Assembly (NCBI GenBank): GCA_013824615.1
Contig: PNOC01000008.1
Location: forward strand, 24,559-88,558
DNA from: Thermodesulfovibrio sp.
Lineage (GTDB): Bacteria; Nitrospirota; Thermodesulfovibrionia; Thermodesulfovibrionales; UBA6898
Reading direction: 5' to 3'
DNA length: 64,000 nt
Part shown: positions 1-8,416 of the stretch, in pieces
How positions within the stretch are numbered: position 1 is the first letter of the stretch
Layout of the letters: every line of letters begins with the position of its first letter
Position numbers and translations under genes: made by a program
Notes under the pieces: generated by a model
Database searches by the model: none
The model's input: the letters and a program-made list of their open reading frames with translations, nothing else
Told to the model about the DNA's origin: nothing

Positions 1-41
1 CTCAGTAAGACCAGGAAAGTAATGAGCCGTCAGCCTGGTGC

Positions 42-371
42 TCACTGCATCAAGAAAATCCTCAGCAGAAGATAACAGGCAAGAGCTGTAACGGCAACGG
101 CAAGCACAATAAGAAACGTATTGCTTGCATAGGGTTTCTTCCTGTCCGATGGCGCCGGTCCTGGCGGCCTTAGTATCTTCTTCTGCAGAGGGACCGGGTG
201 CTCCTTCTCCGGAACCGGGGGACGCTTTCCCACCATCTGTATATCCAGAAGCTCCGCGCCCTTGAAATCCTTATACTCAACCTTTACCCCCTCCGGCAGG
301 GCCATCTTCTTTTTGCATGCCGCACAAGGCTCTCCGTTGCTAACTTCCCTATCGCAATCAGGACATTTCAC
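42..371 (-). CDS. Zinc-ribbon protein with one C-terminal membrane anchor
   Basis: A short protein that begins with a zinc-ribbon pattern (CPDC near residue 3, CAAC near residue 17), continues through a proline/lysine-rich linker, and ends in one hydrophobic segment of about 20 residues (FLIVLAVAVTALACYLLL) close to the C terminus. This is the layout of a tail-anchored protein with a cytoplasmic metal-binding head. I chose GTG at 371, which puts an AGGAGAGG ribosome site about 9 nt upstream; GTG at 383 is also open but touches that site. No named family is recognised. It is transcribed away from the kinase gene that follows, so the two may share the 383-500 intergenic space for promoters. Confidence 0.6.
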   Translation of the reverse strand: MKCPDCDREVSNGEPCAACKKKMALPEGVKVEYKDFKGAELLDIQMVGKRPPVPEKEHPVPLQKKILRPPGPAPSDRKKPYASNTFLIVLAVAVTALACYLLLRIFLMQ

Positions 372-423
372 CTGAATAGTCACCTCTCCTGTTTATTCAT
401 GTCTCTGCTCTATTATAGCGCGC

Positions 424-452
424 TGTGCAGACGCAGACAGATTTGTTATAAT
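424..452 (+). promoter_or_regulatory. Candidate promoter of the kinase/STAS/HD-GYP operon
   Basis: A perfect TATAAT lies at 447-452, 17 nt after a weak TGTGCA at 424-429 that could serve as the -35. It would give a leader of about 40 nt before the GTG at 500. This is seen by eye only; the -35 match is poor. Confidence 0.3.
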
Positions 453-499
453 GACGAAGAACCAGACAGGGCTACAGCCAAGATGTATGAAAGGTCGCG

Positions 500-2143
500 G
501 TGCCGTTTAATTCCATTCCTGCAATAGATTTTTTAAACAGGGAAAGTGAACTTGCTTACCTGAGGCGCCTGCCTGAAGTGAAGTCAGACGGCCTCACCGG
601 CAATGTGATCCTCACCGGTGGGCGGGGCATCGGCAAGACAGAGCTTCTCAAGCAGCTTTACCTCAGACTCTTCAGGGAAGAGGGATGCACCCCTTTTTAT
701 TATTCCTTCAGGACGGCAAACCTCAAAGGCAATTATTTTGCACGGGACTATTTTGCGAGATTTGTCAGGCAGTATATCGCTTTCCTCAGGAAAGAACCTT
801 CCCTTGCGGAGAATGTTTCTGAGCCGCTCCAGAAGCTTATGCCGCTCGTCTCTTCCCTGGGGCTGGAATGGCTGCTGGACTGCATGGCAGATTTCCAGGT
901 CCATCTGGATAATAACGACCTTTATTGGCAGGTCATAGCGGCGATCTCAGTACCGGTGACTGCAGCGAGGAAAGGCGGAAGACCGGTTTTTGTGATGCTG
1001 GATGACTTCGATGCGGCCGAGAACCTCTATGAATCGGTCCGTGGCGACGCACACGGGCTTACGAGCCTTTTCAGCGAGGCAATGAAAAACAGCCTTTGCC
1101 CGCATGTGATCACCGGCTCTGCCGCTGCGCTTGAAGCAATTTTCGCGGATCAGGCATTCATCGGAGGAGTAGAAAGACTGCGCCTCGGCGCCCTTCCTGA
1201 CGACCTCGCCCGGCAGCTCTTCAGGTCTCTTCTCGGGAAACTGCGGCTGTCCTGTCCTGCAGAAGAATCCCTGCAGTTTTTGAATCTCCTGAGGGGCAAT
1301 CCACTCTATATCAGGAACCTTGCAGCGGCAGCGCGGAAGATGCAGAAGGATAATCTGGCTGAAAAAGACCTGGTTGAATGTTACAGCATGGATGTCTCAG
1401 AGGGAGAGACGGCCCGGTACTGGTCTTCGGTATTCAGCCGGTGCACCGGGGGTGCAGCCCGGAAGAAGGCGGTGGTTAAACTCCTTATGCATTCGGTTGA
1501 AGGCGGGGGGATGGAAGGCGAAAGACTTTCGAAGGTACTGGGCCTGCGGGAGGCCGAGACAGGGGCTGCACTGGACGAACTGCAGGCGTCGGGGATACTC
1601 TCTGACCAGGAGCCATTGCTTCAGGATTTTATCCGCGGGCTTTTTCTGAGGGAGATAGAAGGAAGAACCGCTGAGCAGGTACGCGAGGCCATAGAAAAAA
1701 AGTATTCCCGGGCAAAACCTGAATCATGCTTCGAGCTGGTTATCCCGATGGATTTGAACGCTGAGCTTGTGGCTGCCGGTGCTGTCGAGCAGATCGGAAA
1801 GAACCTTGGCCTTGACAGCGATTTCCTGAGTTTCCTTCAGCTTGCGCTGATCGAGGTCTGCATCAATGCGATCGAACACAGCGGCAGCCATGACCGGCGG
1901 ATCCTGCTCAAATTCATCTCCCGGGCCGATGATATCGAGATAACGGTTGAGAGTGCCGGCAGGCCGTTTACCCTGGATTCTCTGTCGGCTGTCCCTGCTG
2001 AGGAGAAGCTCCGTGGAGGGCAGAAAAGGGGCTGGGGGTTCAGGCTTATATCAGGGATAATGGACAACGTAAAGGTCGAGAGGGTGGGCGACCGGACAAG
2101 AGTGATACTCAATAAAAATATAAAACACAAAGAGGTGCTTTAA
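500..2143 (+). CDS. AAA/STAND-type ATPase fused to an RsbW-like anti-sigma kinase domain
   Basis: The N-terminal half is a P-loop ATPase of the AAA_16/ORC-like group: Walker A GGRGIGKTE at about residues 40-48 and a Walker B-like VFMLDDFD near residue 165. A helical middle part follows. The last ~140 residues resemble a GHKL (HATPase_c) domain of the RsbW/SpoIIAB serine kinase class: N-box EVCINAIEHSG and a G2-like GWGFRLISG. The usual G1 DxGxG is degenerate (VESAGRPF), so catalysis is uncertain. It starts at a GTG preceded by GAAAGG. Its stop overlaps the start of the STAS gene by one base (TAATG), so the pair are surely cotranscribed. The neighbour is what an RsbW-type kinase would phosphorylate, so a partner-switching role is likely. 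The fusion of an ATPase sensor to the kinase is the unusual part. Confidence 0.8.
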   Translation: MPFNSIPAIDFLNRESELAYLRRLPEVKSDGLTGNVILTGGRGIGKTELLKQLYLRLFREEGCTPFYYSFRTANLKGNYFARDYFARFVRQYIAFLRKEPSLAENVSEPLQKLMPLVSSLGLEWLLDCMADFQVHLDNNDLYWQVIAAISVPVTAARKGGRPVFVMLDDFDAAENLYESVRGDAHGLTSLFSEAMKNSLCPHVITGSAAALEAIFADQAFIGGVERLRLGALPDDLARQLFRSLLGKLRLSCPAEESLQFLNLLRGNPLYIRNLAAAARKMQKDNLAEKDLVECYSMDVSEGETARYWSSVFSRCTGGAARKKAVVKLLMHSVEGGGMEGERLSKVLGLREAETGAALDELQASGILSDQEPLLQDFIRGLFLREIEGRTAEQVREAIEKKYSRAKPESCFELVIPMDLNAELVAAGAVEQIGKNLGLDSDFLSFLQLALIEVCINAIEHSGSHDRRILLKFISRADDIEITVESAGRPFTLDSLSAVPAEEKLRGGQKRGWGFRLISGIMDNVKVERVGDRTRVILNKNIKHKEVL

Positions 2144-2505
2144 TGAATCCTGCTCAATTCACCGTTGACTCCAGGCTTGACGGAGACACTGCGGTCATCT
2201 ACCCGAAGGGATACCTGAACAACCTTGCGGGAGAAAGTCTTGTTGCCGAGTGCGGCAGATACACCGGCAAAGGCATCAGAAAGATCGTACTCAACTTCGG
2301 TGGTACCGGCCTGATCAATTCCATCGGCATATCCCTGCTGCTTCAGATTATCGAGGACCTCAGGACGATCGAGGGCACGGTCTGCTTCTCGAATATGTCC
2401 AAGTTCCAGGTAGACACGCTCGACATGCTTGGCCTGCTGAAGCATCTGCGCATTTTTCCTGCTGAAAGTGAAGCGCTTCAGTATCTCGGCGCCGGCGCGG
2501 TATGA
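2143..2505 (+). CDS. STAS-domain anti-sigma factor antagonist
   Basis: The 120-residue protein is a single STAS domain of the SpoIIAA/RsbV class. The phosphorylation loop reads LINSIGISLL, where the serine sits at the position of the regulatory serine in the canonical DSSG loop. The preceding strands (TAVIYPKGYLN, RKIVLNFGG) match the family. It starts at an ATG overlapping the upstream stop, with AGAGGTG 6 nt before. It lies between the RsbW-like kinase fusion and a GAF-HD-GYP protein, so the natural reading is that phosphorylation of this protein links the kinase to a downstream target, perhaps a sigma factor encoded elsewhere or the HD-GYP enzyme itself. No sigma or anti-sigma gene is in the cluster. 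Confidence 0.88.
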   Translation: MNPAQFTVDSRLDGDTAVIYPKGYLNNLAGESLVAECGRYTGKGIRKIVLNFGGTGLINSIGISLLLQIIEDLRTIEGTVCFSNMSKFQVDTLDMLGLLKHLRIFPAESEALQYLGAGAV

Positions 2506-2511
2506 GCCTGC

Positions 2512-3705
2512 ATGAGCACAGAACTCAAAAGGGCCCTTTATAACATCTCGGCCCTGGCTGATCTCGGCCAGGAAATTACCGCGGGCGGGAGTAATTTTCA
2601 GGAAAAAATACAGGCTGTCCTCTATGTGATCACCGGGACATTTCTGACCAACAAAGGGGCGATACTGGCCTGCAATAAGGACGGCCAAATGCATATCCTT
2701 GCGCAGCGCGGTTTTGACCAGCTTGACCCCGGCCGCGCAGCCGAAGAAATTAAGGCACTTGCCAGAAACGAGCCCTGTTTGCTCCCTGCCGCCTTCGGTG
2801 CCGATGCCGGGGTTGCTATCGGCGCAGGGATACTGACACCGCTCTGGGTGCGGGATGAGTTTGCCGGGATGGTTCTGCTCGGAGAAAAGTTCACTGCCGA
2901 TCCTTACACCGCCGAGGACTTTGAACTCCTCCGCATTATCGCCGCCCAGATTGCGGTGGCTCTGAACAACCATTCCCTTTTCAGGGACCTCTCGGCCCAG
3001 CTCGATGAAAACCGGCGACTCTACGAGGAGATGCGGCGTATCTACCACGACACGCTCCAGGCGTTTGCCGCTGCAATTGACGCAAAGGACGCCTATACAA
3101 AGCACCATTCCCAGAGAGTCGCAAAATATTCCGTTGCCATAGCCCGGGAACTGGGGTGGAACGACCACGATATAGAAGGGATCTATGTCGCCGGGTATCT
3201 CCACGACGTCGGGAAGCTTGTGATCAGCAACGACCTGCTGAACAAGAAAAAACCATTTACCCCGGAGGAAGTCGATCAAATCAAGACGCATTCGACCCTC
3301 TCCCACACGATCATCTCGAAGATAAATTTCCCCTGGAAGGATGTCGGCAAGATGATCAGGCATCACCACGAGAGACTGGACGGCAGCGGTTATCCTGATG
3401 CGCTTACCCATGAGGACCTGAATGACGGCGTCAGGATCCTTACCCTGGCCGACGCGTTCGACGCGATGACCTCCCGGAGGGCATACAGGGACAAGATGGA
3501 TATACAGGATGCGCTCAGTGAACTGAAGAATTGCCTGGATACTCAGTTCGACAACCGGATCCTGCTGGCCTTCTGCAGGGTTCTTGATAAAGAGATAAAG
3601 GGCGAACTGCCTGAACCTGACATACTGCCTCACTTTGACCGGGATTCTGACCTGTCGGTTATTGCCGCTCTTCTCGAAGGAATAATCCGTGAGCTCTCGT
3701 CATGA
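2512..3705 (+). CDS. GAF and HD-GYP domain protein, probable c-di-GMP phosphodiesterase
   Basis: Residues ~20-155 form a GAF-type sensor domain, followed by a short coiled linker and a complete HD-GYP domain from ~185 to ~355. Diagnostic motifs are YLHDVGKL (the HD pair), HHHERLDGSGYP (the GYP loop) and LADAFDAMTS. HD-GYP enzymes hydrolyse cyclic di-GMP to pGpG or GMP with a di- or tri-metal centre; all expected histidines and aspartates can be seen. It starts 6 nt after the STAS stop, so it is the third gene of the same operon. The GAF ligand cannot be predicted. C-terminal residues after 355 show no known domain. Confidence 0.9.
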   Translation: MSTELKRALYNISALADLGQEITAGGSNFQEKIQAVLYVITGTFLTNKGAILACNKDGQMHILAQRGFDQLDPGRAAEEIKALARNEPCLLPAAFGADAGVAIGAGILTPLWVRDEFAGMVLLGEKFTADPYTAEDFELLRIIAAQIAVALNNHSLFRDLSAQLDENRRLYEEMRRIYHDTLQAFAAAIDAKDAYTKHHSQRVAKYSVAIARELGWNDHDIEGIYVAGYLHDVGKLVISNDLLNKKKPFTPEEVDQIKTHSTLSHTIISKINFPWKDVGKMIRHHHERLDGSGYPDALTHEDLNDGVRILTLADAFDAMTSRRAYRDKMDIQDALSELKNCLDTQFDNRILLAFCRVLDKEIKGELPEPDILPHFDRDSDLSVIAALLEGIIRELSS

Positions 3706-3717
3706 TCTTTTTCTGCT

Positions 3718-3730
3718 GGTATACTATAAT
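3718..3730 (+). promoter_or_regulatory. Extended -10 promoter of the DUF3786 gene, likely leaderless
   Basis: TGGTATACT at 3717-3725 overlaps TATAAT at 3725-3730. The ATG at 3737 is only 6 nt beyond TATAAT and no Shine-Dalgarno sequence lies between. Transcription would start at or next to the start codon. Confidence 0.5.
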
Positions 3731-3736
3731 TGAATC

Positions 3737-4369
3737 ATGGACCTGATACCCATAAAGATTCAGCACGGAGAGGAAAAGGCCTGGGAGCAGGTCTGCGGCC
3801 TTTCCCGTCAGGACGTATCATCGAGGACCCGGTCGGTCTTTGACGAAAAGGCCGGGGCCTACCTGCTCCGCTCCTTCGGCATTGACTTCCAGGTGAACCC
3901 CTGCGAAATGCTGATCGCCTGCCCATCAGGACAAGGGGAACTTTTCCTCGGCAAACTCAGGGATTTTTTCAGAATTGCGGTGCTCTGGTATATGTCTCAC
4001 GCCAAGGATATTCCTCCCACCGGAAGACTTATCCGCCCGGTGGATGTCAAGGGAGGTCACCGCTTTACTACCGGGACCCATCTGCTTCCGGTGGATGTCA
4101 TAGCCGGGATATTCGCCAGGGATAAAGAGGGTTTTATAAATAAAGGCCTGCAGTACGGGGCTGAGGTTGCTGACGGGCTCGGTGATGCAGGTATCCGGTT
4201 TTATCCGCTTCCCCGTGTACCGGTTACGATGATCCTCTGGATTGCTGATGAGGAATTTCCTGAGCGGGTTGACCTGTTTTTCGATTCCACCTGTGAGTTT
4301 CAGCTTGCGCTTTCTGATGTTATTTGGGCCGTGGCGATGATGTGCTGCATAGTCATGATTGATGGCTGA
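3737..4369 (+). CDS. DUF3786 domain protein
   Basis: The 210-residue protein resembles the DUF3786 family found mostly in anaerobes (Desulfobacterota, Clostridia, Nitrospirota), often near corrinoid or metal-cofactor genes. The best landmark is the C-terminal stretch ILWIADEEFPERVDLFFD followed by a hydrophobic DVIWAVA segment. The function of the family is not known. There is no signal peptide. The gene stands alone with a promoter whose -10 lies 6 nt before the ATG, and it lacks a ribosome site. It is followed closely by a secreted cysteine-rich peptide gene that has its own strong ribosome site. Confidence 0.65.
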   Translation: MDLIPIKIQHGEEKAWEQVCGLSRQDVSSRTRSVFDEKAGAYLLRSFGIDFQVNPCEMLIACPSGQGELFLGKLRDFFRIAVLWYMSHAKDIPPTGRLIRPVDVKGGHRFTTGTHLLPVDVIAGIFARDKEGFINKGLQYGAEVADGLGDAGIRFYPLPRVPVTMILWIADEEFPERVDLFFDSTCEFQLALSDVIWAVAMMCCIVMIDG

Positions 4370-4390
4370 AGGCATTTGAGGAGGTTAGCA

Positions 4391-4645
4391 ATGTCATTGA
4401 AATGGCTGCTGGTTATTGTTCTGCTTCCCTCGCTGGCCTTTGCCAGTGAAAACTGCGATACTCAGTACAAAGGCGTCTGCAGGGATATCTGTGCCGCAGA
4501 GGAAGAGCCTGCTGAGGGCGCCTTTATCGACTGCACGGAAAAGCAGGAATGCTGTGTTGCAAAGGCTGTTCCGACGAAGCCCCGTGGTGCGGGTAGTGGT
4601 GCGGTGACAGTCGATCCTCAAAAAAAAGGTCAGCAGAGCAAATAG
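4391..4645 (+). CDS. Small secreted six-cysteine protein with a defensin-like cysteine spacing
   Basis: The predicted precursor is 84 residues. Residues 1-18 form a clear signal peptide (LKWLLVIVLLPSLAFAS) with cleavage probably after AFA. The mature part holds six cysteines with the order C-x7-C-x3-C-x13-C-x5-CC. The fifth and sixth cysteines are adjacent, an arrangement also seen in beta-defensins. A lysine/glycine-rich tail follows. I start it at ATG 4391 because GAGGAGG lies 6 nt before it; an upstream in-frame TTG at 4376 lacks a ribosome site. No bacterial family is recognised. It could equally be a periplasmic metal-binding or disulphide-stabilised peptide. It lies tail to tail with the LysE-type exporter gene. 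Confidence 0.65.
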   Translation: MSLKWLLVIVLLPSLAFASENCDTQYKGVCRDICAAEEEPAEGAFIDCTEKQECCVAKAVPTKPRGAGSGAVTVDPQKKGQQSK

Positions 4646-4649
4646 AAGC

Positions 4650-5312
4650 TCATCGGATAATACCCTGGACTGCATGCACAATAAAATAAACTGACAGCAG
4701 CAGAAGAAATATTCCGAGTGCAGTGTTGATCTGGCGCATCCGCCTGGAAGAAATTATACTTCTGGCCCGGTGCAGGACCAGAGCGAGCAGCAGGAGATAC
4801 GAGGCGAGGCCGAGACTTCCTGCCAGCAGATAGGCCACCGCGAGAGAGGTGGTAAAGACAGGGATCAGGCCGATATCCCTGAAGATATTCAGGCTTGAAA
4901 GCCACCAGAGGACCATGACCGGATTTGTGCCCGAGAGCGAAATACCGCTCAGCAGGGACCAGCGTTTTCGGGTCAGAAGGCTCGATGGCTGAGACGGCTG
5001 AGATGGCTGACTGCTATCATGCTCCTGCCTGCTGTGGCGCAGTGTAAGGATTCCCAGAACGCCAAGGATAATGCTGCCGCTGAACCAGAAGATTGTCTGA
5101 ACTGCCGGGCGTTCGAGAAAAGGGGCGATACCGAAAAAGGCAATAACTCCGTACAGCATGTCAATCAGAAAGGCACCAAGGATTACCATGAAGGCCGGTT
5201 TAAGGTGGCCGTTAACCGATCGTCTGATAACCTCAACCTGGACAGGGCCGGCAGGGATGGCAACCAGGAACCCCAGAAGAAAGACGAGAAACAGAAGGAT
5301 TATCGTATTCAT
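4650..5312 (-). CDS. LysE/RhtB-family amino-acid exporter
   Basis: A polytopic membrane protein of about 220 residues with six hydrophobic segments. The N terminus reads LLFLVFLLGFLVAIPAGPVQ, the signature opening of the LysE/RhtB transporter family, in which AxPGPxxx-type loops line the pore. Members export lysine, homoserine, threonine or related compounds using the proton gradient; the substrate cannot be told here. A serine/glutamine-rich loop (QPSQPSQPSSL) separates the two halves. I start it at ATG 5312 rather than TTG 5351: TATACT stands 9 nt before the ATG and neither position has a good ribosome site. Confidence 0.8.
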   Translation of the reverse strand: MNTIILLFLVFLLGFLVAIPAGPVQVEVIRRSVNGHLKPAFMVILGAFLIDMLYGVIAFFGIAPFLERPAVQTIFWFSGSIILGVLGILTLRHSRQEHDSSQPSQPSQPSSLLTRKRWSLLSGISLSGTNPVMVLWWLSSLNIFRDIGLIPVFTTSLAVAYLLAGSLGLASYLLLLALVLHRARSIISSRRMRQINTALGIFLLLLSVYFIVHAVQGIIR

Positions 5313-5445
5313 GGTACTGATAGTATAAAGGATTGGCTGCACGCTGAACAAAGGGAAAGGGGCCCGGACGCGGGTAATTTTTTAAGGAGATTGCCCTGAG
5401 AATATCTGCTACTATGTTACCGGAAGAATGGAAATGGAGGAGCGT

Positions 5446-7107
5446 ATGCTTGAGAATATAAATCCGATTAAGACTCGCGCGTGGCAAGAACTGAAGACGC
5501 ATTTTTCGGCAATGAAGAAATTACAGATGAGGGATCTTTTCGAAGCAGATCCCGAACGCTTTGAGAAGTTCTCACTCAGGTTTGAGGATATCCTTCTGGA
5601 TTATTCAAAAAATATTATAACGGATGAAACAATGCGGCTCCTCTGCGGACTCGCCCGTGAAACCCGGGTGGTAGAGGCAGCGGAAAATATGTTTTCAGGC
5701 CAAAAGATCAATGAGACGGAAGGCCGTGCCGTGCTGCATGTTGCCCTGAGAAACCGTTCGAATACCCCTGTATATTACGATGGCAGGGACGTCATGCCTG
5801 AGGTGAATGCCGTCCTCCGCAAGGTCGAGGCCTTTTCTGCCGAAGTCATCTCCGGTGCCTGGAAAGGGTACACCGGCAGGCCGGTGACCGACATCGTAAA
5901 TATCGGCATCGGCGGATCTGATCTGGGGCCGGTGATGGTTACCGAGGCCCTCAAGCCATACCGTACCCAGATCCGGGTCCACTTTGTCTCAAATATTGAC
6001 GGAACTCATATCATGGAGACCTTGAGGGGACTTTCTCCCGAGACGACACTCTTCATGATCGCTTCCAAGACCTTCACCACTCAGGAGACGATGACCAATG
6101 CCTATACTGCAAGGCAGTGGTTCCTCAATGCAGCCGGCGACATGGCATTTGTAAAAAAGCATTTTGTGGCGATATCGACAAACGAAGCCGCGGTGCAGAC
6201 CTTCGGTATTTCATTGGAAAATATGTTTGTATTCTGGGACTGGGTCGGCGGGAGGTATTCGCTCTGGTCCTCGATCGGTCTCTCGATTGCGTGTTCCATC
6301 GGGTTTGACCATTTTCGGGAGCTGCTTGAAGGCGCCCATGCGATGGACAGACATTTTCAGGAAACGCCCCTTGAGCAGAATATCCCGGTCGTCCTGGCCC
6401 TTTTAGGTGTCTGGTATAACAATTTCTTCGGGGCGGCAACACATGCGCTGCTTCCGTATGATCAATATCTGCACCGGTTTGCTGCCTACTTCCAGCAGGG
6501 GGATATGGAAAGCAACGGCAAATATATCGACAGGGGGGCAAAAAAGGTGCTGTACCAGACAGGTCCTGTAATCTGGGGAGAACCAGGGACCAACGGGCAG
6601 CATGCCTTTTATCAGCATATCCACCAAGGGACAAAATTGACTCCCTGCGATTTCATTGCTCCGGCAATAAGTCATAATCCGGTGGGAGAACATCATAACA
6701 TCCTGCTTTCAAACTTCTTCGCCCAGACGGAAGCCCTGATGAGAGGCAAGACCAGAGCAGAGGTTGCTGAAGAGTTAAGAGCTGCAGGGAAAAGCCTGCC
6801 GGAGATAAGAAAACTTGCACCCTTCAGGGTATTTGAAGGAAACCGTCCGACTAACTCTTTCCTTCTAAAAAAACTTACCCCGCGGACCCTCGGCAGTCTG
6901 GTCGCCCTTTACGAACACAAAATTTTCGTCCAGGGGGTCATCTGGAATATATTCAGTTTTGACCAGTGGGGCGTGGAACTGGGAAAGCAGCTCGCAGGCA
7001 GGATACTGCCTGAAATTAATGACAATGCAGCGGTGACCTCGCATGATTCATCGACAAACGGCCTTATAAATGCATTCAAGGCCTTCAAGAAGATGAGAAA
7101 TGGATGA
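5446..7107 (+). CDS. pgi: Glucose-6-phosphate isomerase
   Basis: Interconverts glucose 6-phosphate and fructose 6-phosphate in glycolysis/gluconeogenesis. The 553-residue protein is very close to the long enterobacterial/eukaryotic-type PGI along its whole length. It has the [11 protein letters not shown] phosphate loop, SKTFTTQET, the catalytic glutamate in NGQHAFYQ, and the C-terminal [13 protein letters not shown] motif with the family lysine region. ATG 5446 is chosen because GGAGG ends 5 nt upstream and the product then begins MLENINPIK, matching family N termini; ATG 5428 would add six residues. It is a single gene between unrelated small genes. The resemblance to the gammaproteobacterial form may reflect old horizontal transfer, which is common for pgi. 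Confidence 0.97.
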   Translation: MLENINPIKTRAWQELKTHFSAMKKLQMRDLFEADPERFEKFSLRFEDILLDYSKNIITDETMRLLCGLARETRVVEAAENMFSGQKINETEGRAVLHVALRNRSNTPVYYDGRDVMPEVNAVLRKVEAFSAEVISGAWKGYTGRPVTDIVNIGIGGSDLGPVMVTEALKPYRTQIRVHFVSNIDGTHIMETLRGLSPETTLFMIASKTFTTQETMTNAYTARQWFLNAAGDMAFVKKHFVAISTNEAAVQTFGISLENMFVFWDWVGGRYSLWSSIGLSIACSIGFDHFRELLEGAHAMDRHFQETPLEQNIPVVLALLGVWYNNFFGAATHALLPYDQYLHRFAAYFQQGDMESNGKYIDRGAKKVLYQTGPVIWGEPGTNGQHAFYQHIHQGTKLTPCDFIAPAISHNPVGEHHNILLSNFFAQTEALMRGKTRAEVAEELRAAGKSLPEIRKLAPFRVFEGNRPTNSFLLKKLTPRTLGSLVALYEHKIFVQGVIWNIFSFDQWGVELGKQLAGRILPEINDNAAVTSHDSSTNGLINAFKAFKKMRNG

Positions 7108-7137
7108 AGGATTAATGCGGTAACGAACTTGCCGGGT

Positions 7138-7440
7138 CTATGTTTTCTTATCTATCAAAACAACAGCAACATTATCGGCCTGCTTTTCTGCTGATATAAT
7201 ATATTTGCGGGCCTCCTGCTTCACGGACTGGATATTCAGGGTTGCTCCATCTGACCGGATGGTAATAACCGGCATCCCATCCGGGCCTCCATCCGTTATG
7301 CTTATGTTTATGCCGGCTTTAGCCTGCTGCAATACAGCAGGCACCGAGGCAGATGCAGACTTGTTGAAAAGGGCTGACATCTTGCGCATAACAAAATAGA
7401 CTATCCCACCGAGAAGAAATAGTATCAGAATGAATTTCAT
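7138..7440 (-). CDS. Small membrane-anchored protein of unknown function
   Basis: Residues 3-18 are a hydrophobic helix (FILILFLLGGIVYFVM) followed by basic residues, so the N terminus is a membrane anchor or uncleaved signal. The remaining 80 residues are a soluble domain rich in beta-strand-forming stretches (GINISITDGG, MPVITIRSDG, VAVVLIDKK). No family is recognised. The gene converges on pgi with 30 nt between them. Confidence 0.6.
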   Translation of the reverse strand: MKFILILFLLGGIVYFVMRKMSALFNKSASASVPAVLQQAKAGINISITDGGPDGMPVITIRSDGATLNIQSVKQEARKYIISAEKQADNVAVVLIDKKT

Positions 7441-7506
7441 ATCTATAAAAATATGGGCAAAATCAAGTCAGCTATGCCCTGCTTTTCCTTAAAGCGTGCC
7501 TTTGTA

Positions 7507-7905
7507 TTATTTATTGAGCAGCTTCAGCACTTTTTTGTCATCCGAGGTCTTGAGTACTATCATTGAACTCCTGGCAGACCCGGCAGTTCCAAATACGGTA
7601 ATAATATCTATCCCGGCCTGAGCAATAAGGCCTGAAACCTTTGTGAACTCGCCCGGCTTATTAGGGATTTCTATGGTTACGACATCTGTGGAACCGGTAG
7701 CAGCTCCCATTTTTTTCAGAAGTTTGTTTGCCGCTGTATTATCGCTGGTTATAAGCATGACGATTGCCTTGTCACCCGTTTCAATGCCAAAGAGCGACAT
7801 GATATTGATTTTTGCTGCACTGAGAGCCGCGCTTATCTCATGCACGAGTCCGACCTTGTTGGGCAGTTCAAAACTGAGCTGCTTTGCCTTTGCTGCTGTA
7901 GCCAT
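7507..7905 (-). CDS. Tandem ACT-domain protein
   Basis: The 132 residues form two ACT-like units. The first begins LSFELPNKVGLVHEISAAL (from ~9) and the second VTIEIPNKPGEFTKVSGLI (from ~76); both show the NKxG turn that binds small ligands in ACT domains. No enzyme domain is attached, so this is a free-standing regulatory module, probably binding an amino acid or a similar small molecule. GGGAGGTAA lies upstream of the ATG within a 41-nt leader that is nearly repeated before the next small gene at 8029-8211, suggesting that the two are expressed together. Confidence 0.75.
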   Translation of the reverse strand: MATAAKAKQLSFELPNKVGLVHEISAALSAAKINIMSLFGIETGDKAIVMLITSDNTAANKLLKKMGAATGSTDVVTIEIPNKPGEFTKVSGLIAQAGIDIITVFGTAGSARSSMIVLKTSDDKKVLKLLNK

Positions 7906-7943
7906 AATGTATTACCTCCCGGAAATATTATTGATAATGAAGT
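7903..7943 (-). repeat. Duplicated gene leader, copy A
   Basis: These 41 nt include the start codon and ribosome site of the ACT-domain gene and match the leader at 8209-8249 at 36 of 41 positions. The shared core includes TTGATAATGAAGT on the plus strand, a possible operator. Confidence 0.75.
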
Positions 7944-8028
7944 TTCCCCCTGATATTGACAGGCTGTACGTGAACGAGGATAGTCTGTGTATGCTTCACG
8001 CACTATGCTACATCACATAGCCGTCAAG

Positions 8029-8211
8029 CTATTTCGAAGTATAGGCATTCAATCCGATAGTAAGTGGTTTCCCGTTTACGGTCAGCTCTGTCTTCATATT
8101 GCCTCTGGTGCTTGCCACAACAAGCGTCTTGCCTGACGCGCTTGGTACCGGTTCCTCAAGGTCGCAGGTGATAATGAGTTTGGTTCCTTCGATTTTTGCT
8201 TCAATGGCCAT
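8029..8211 (-). CDS. Conserved 60-residue protein of unknown function
   Basis: A small soluble protein whose centre reads PSASGKTLVVASTRGN followed by LTVNGKPLTIGLNAY. I recall near-identical small proteins annotated only as hypothetical in several phyla, so it is probably real and conserved, but the function is not known. GGAGG lies in the shared leader 8 nt before the ATG. The leader is a near copy of that of the ACT-domain gene just downstream. Confidence 0.7.
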   Translation of the reverse strand: MAIEAKIEGTKLIITCDLEEPVPSASGKTLVVASTRGNMKTELTVNGKPLTIGLNAYTSK

Positions 8212-8249
8212 GATGTATTGCCTCCTCGAAATAGTATTGATAATGAAGT
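8209..8249 (-). repeat. Duplicated gene leader, copy B
   Basis: This is the second copy of the 41-nt start/ribosome-site/upstream block, 36/41 identical to 7903-7943 and in the same orientation relative to its gene. Confidence 0.75.
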
Positions 8250-8416
8250 ATACACAAATCGGGTCAGAATATGCCTGTGGAGAGCAGCTTAGAGTAGCTG
8301 AGGGGGCTAAGACTTCTTTTCCTTCAATATAGGTACTATTCCCAATTACATCTCATCTGCGCATCTGGTACTATGAAATCAGGAACAGAGAAAAAATACA
8401 GAAGGAGGACAAAAAA

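Noticed and set aside
2140..3633. A long open frame on the minus strand opposite the STAS and HD-GYP genes
   Set aside because: It is antisense to two genes with clear domains, has no recognisable domain or ribosome site, and reflects high third-position G/C on the coding strand.
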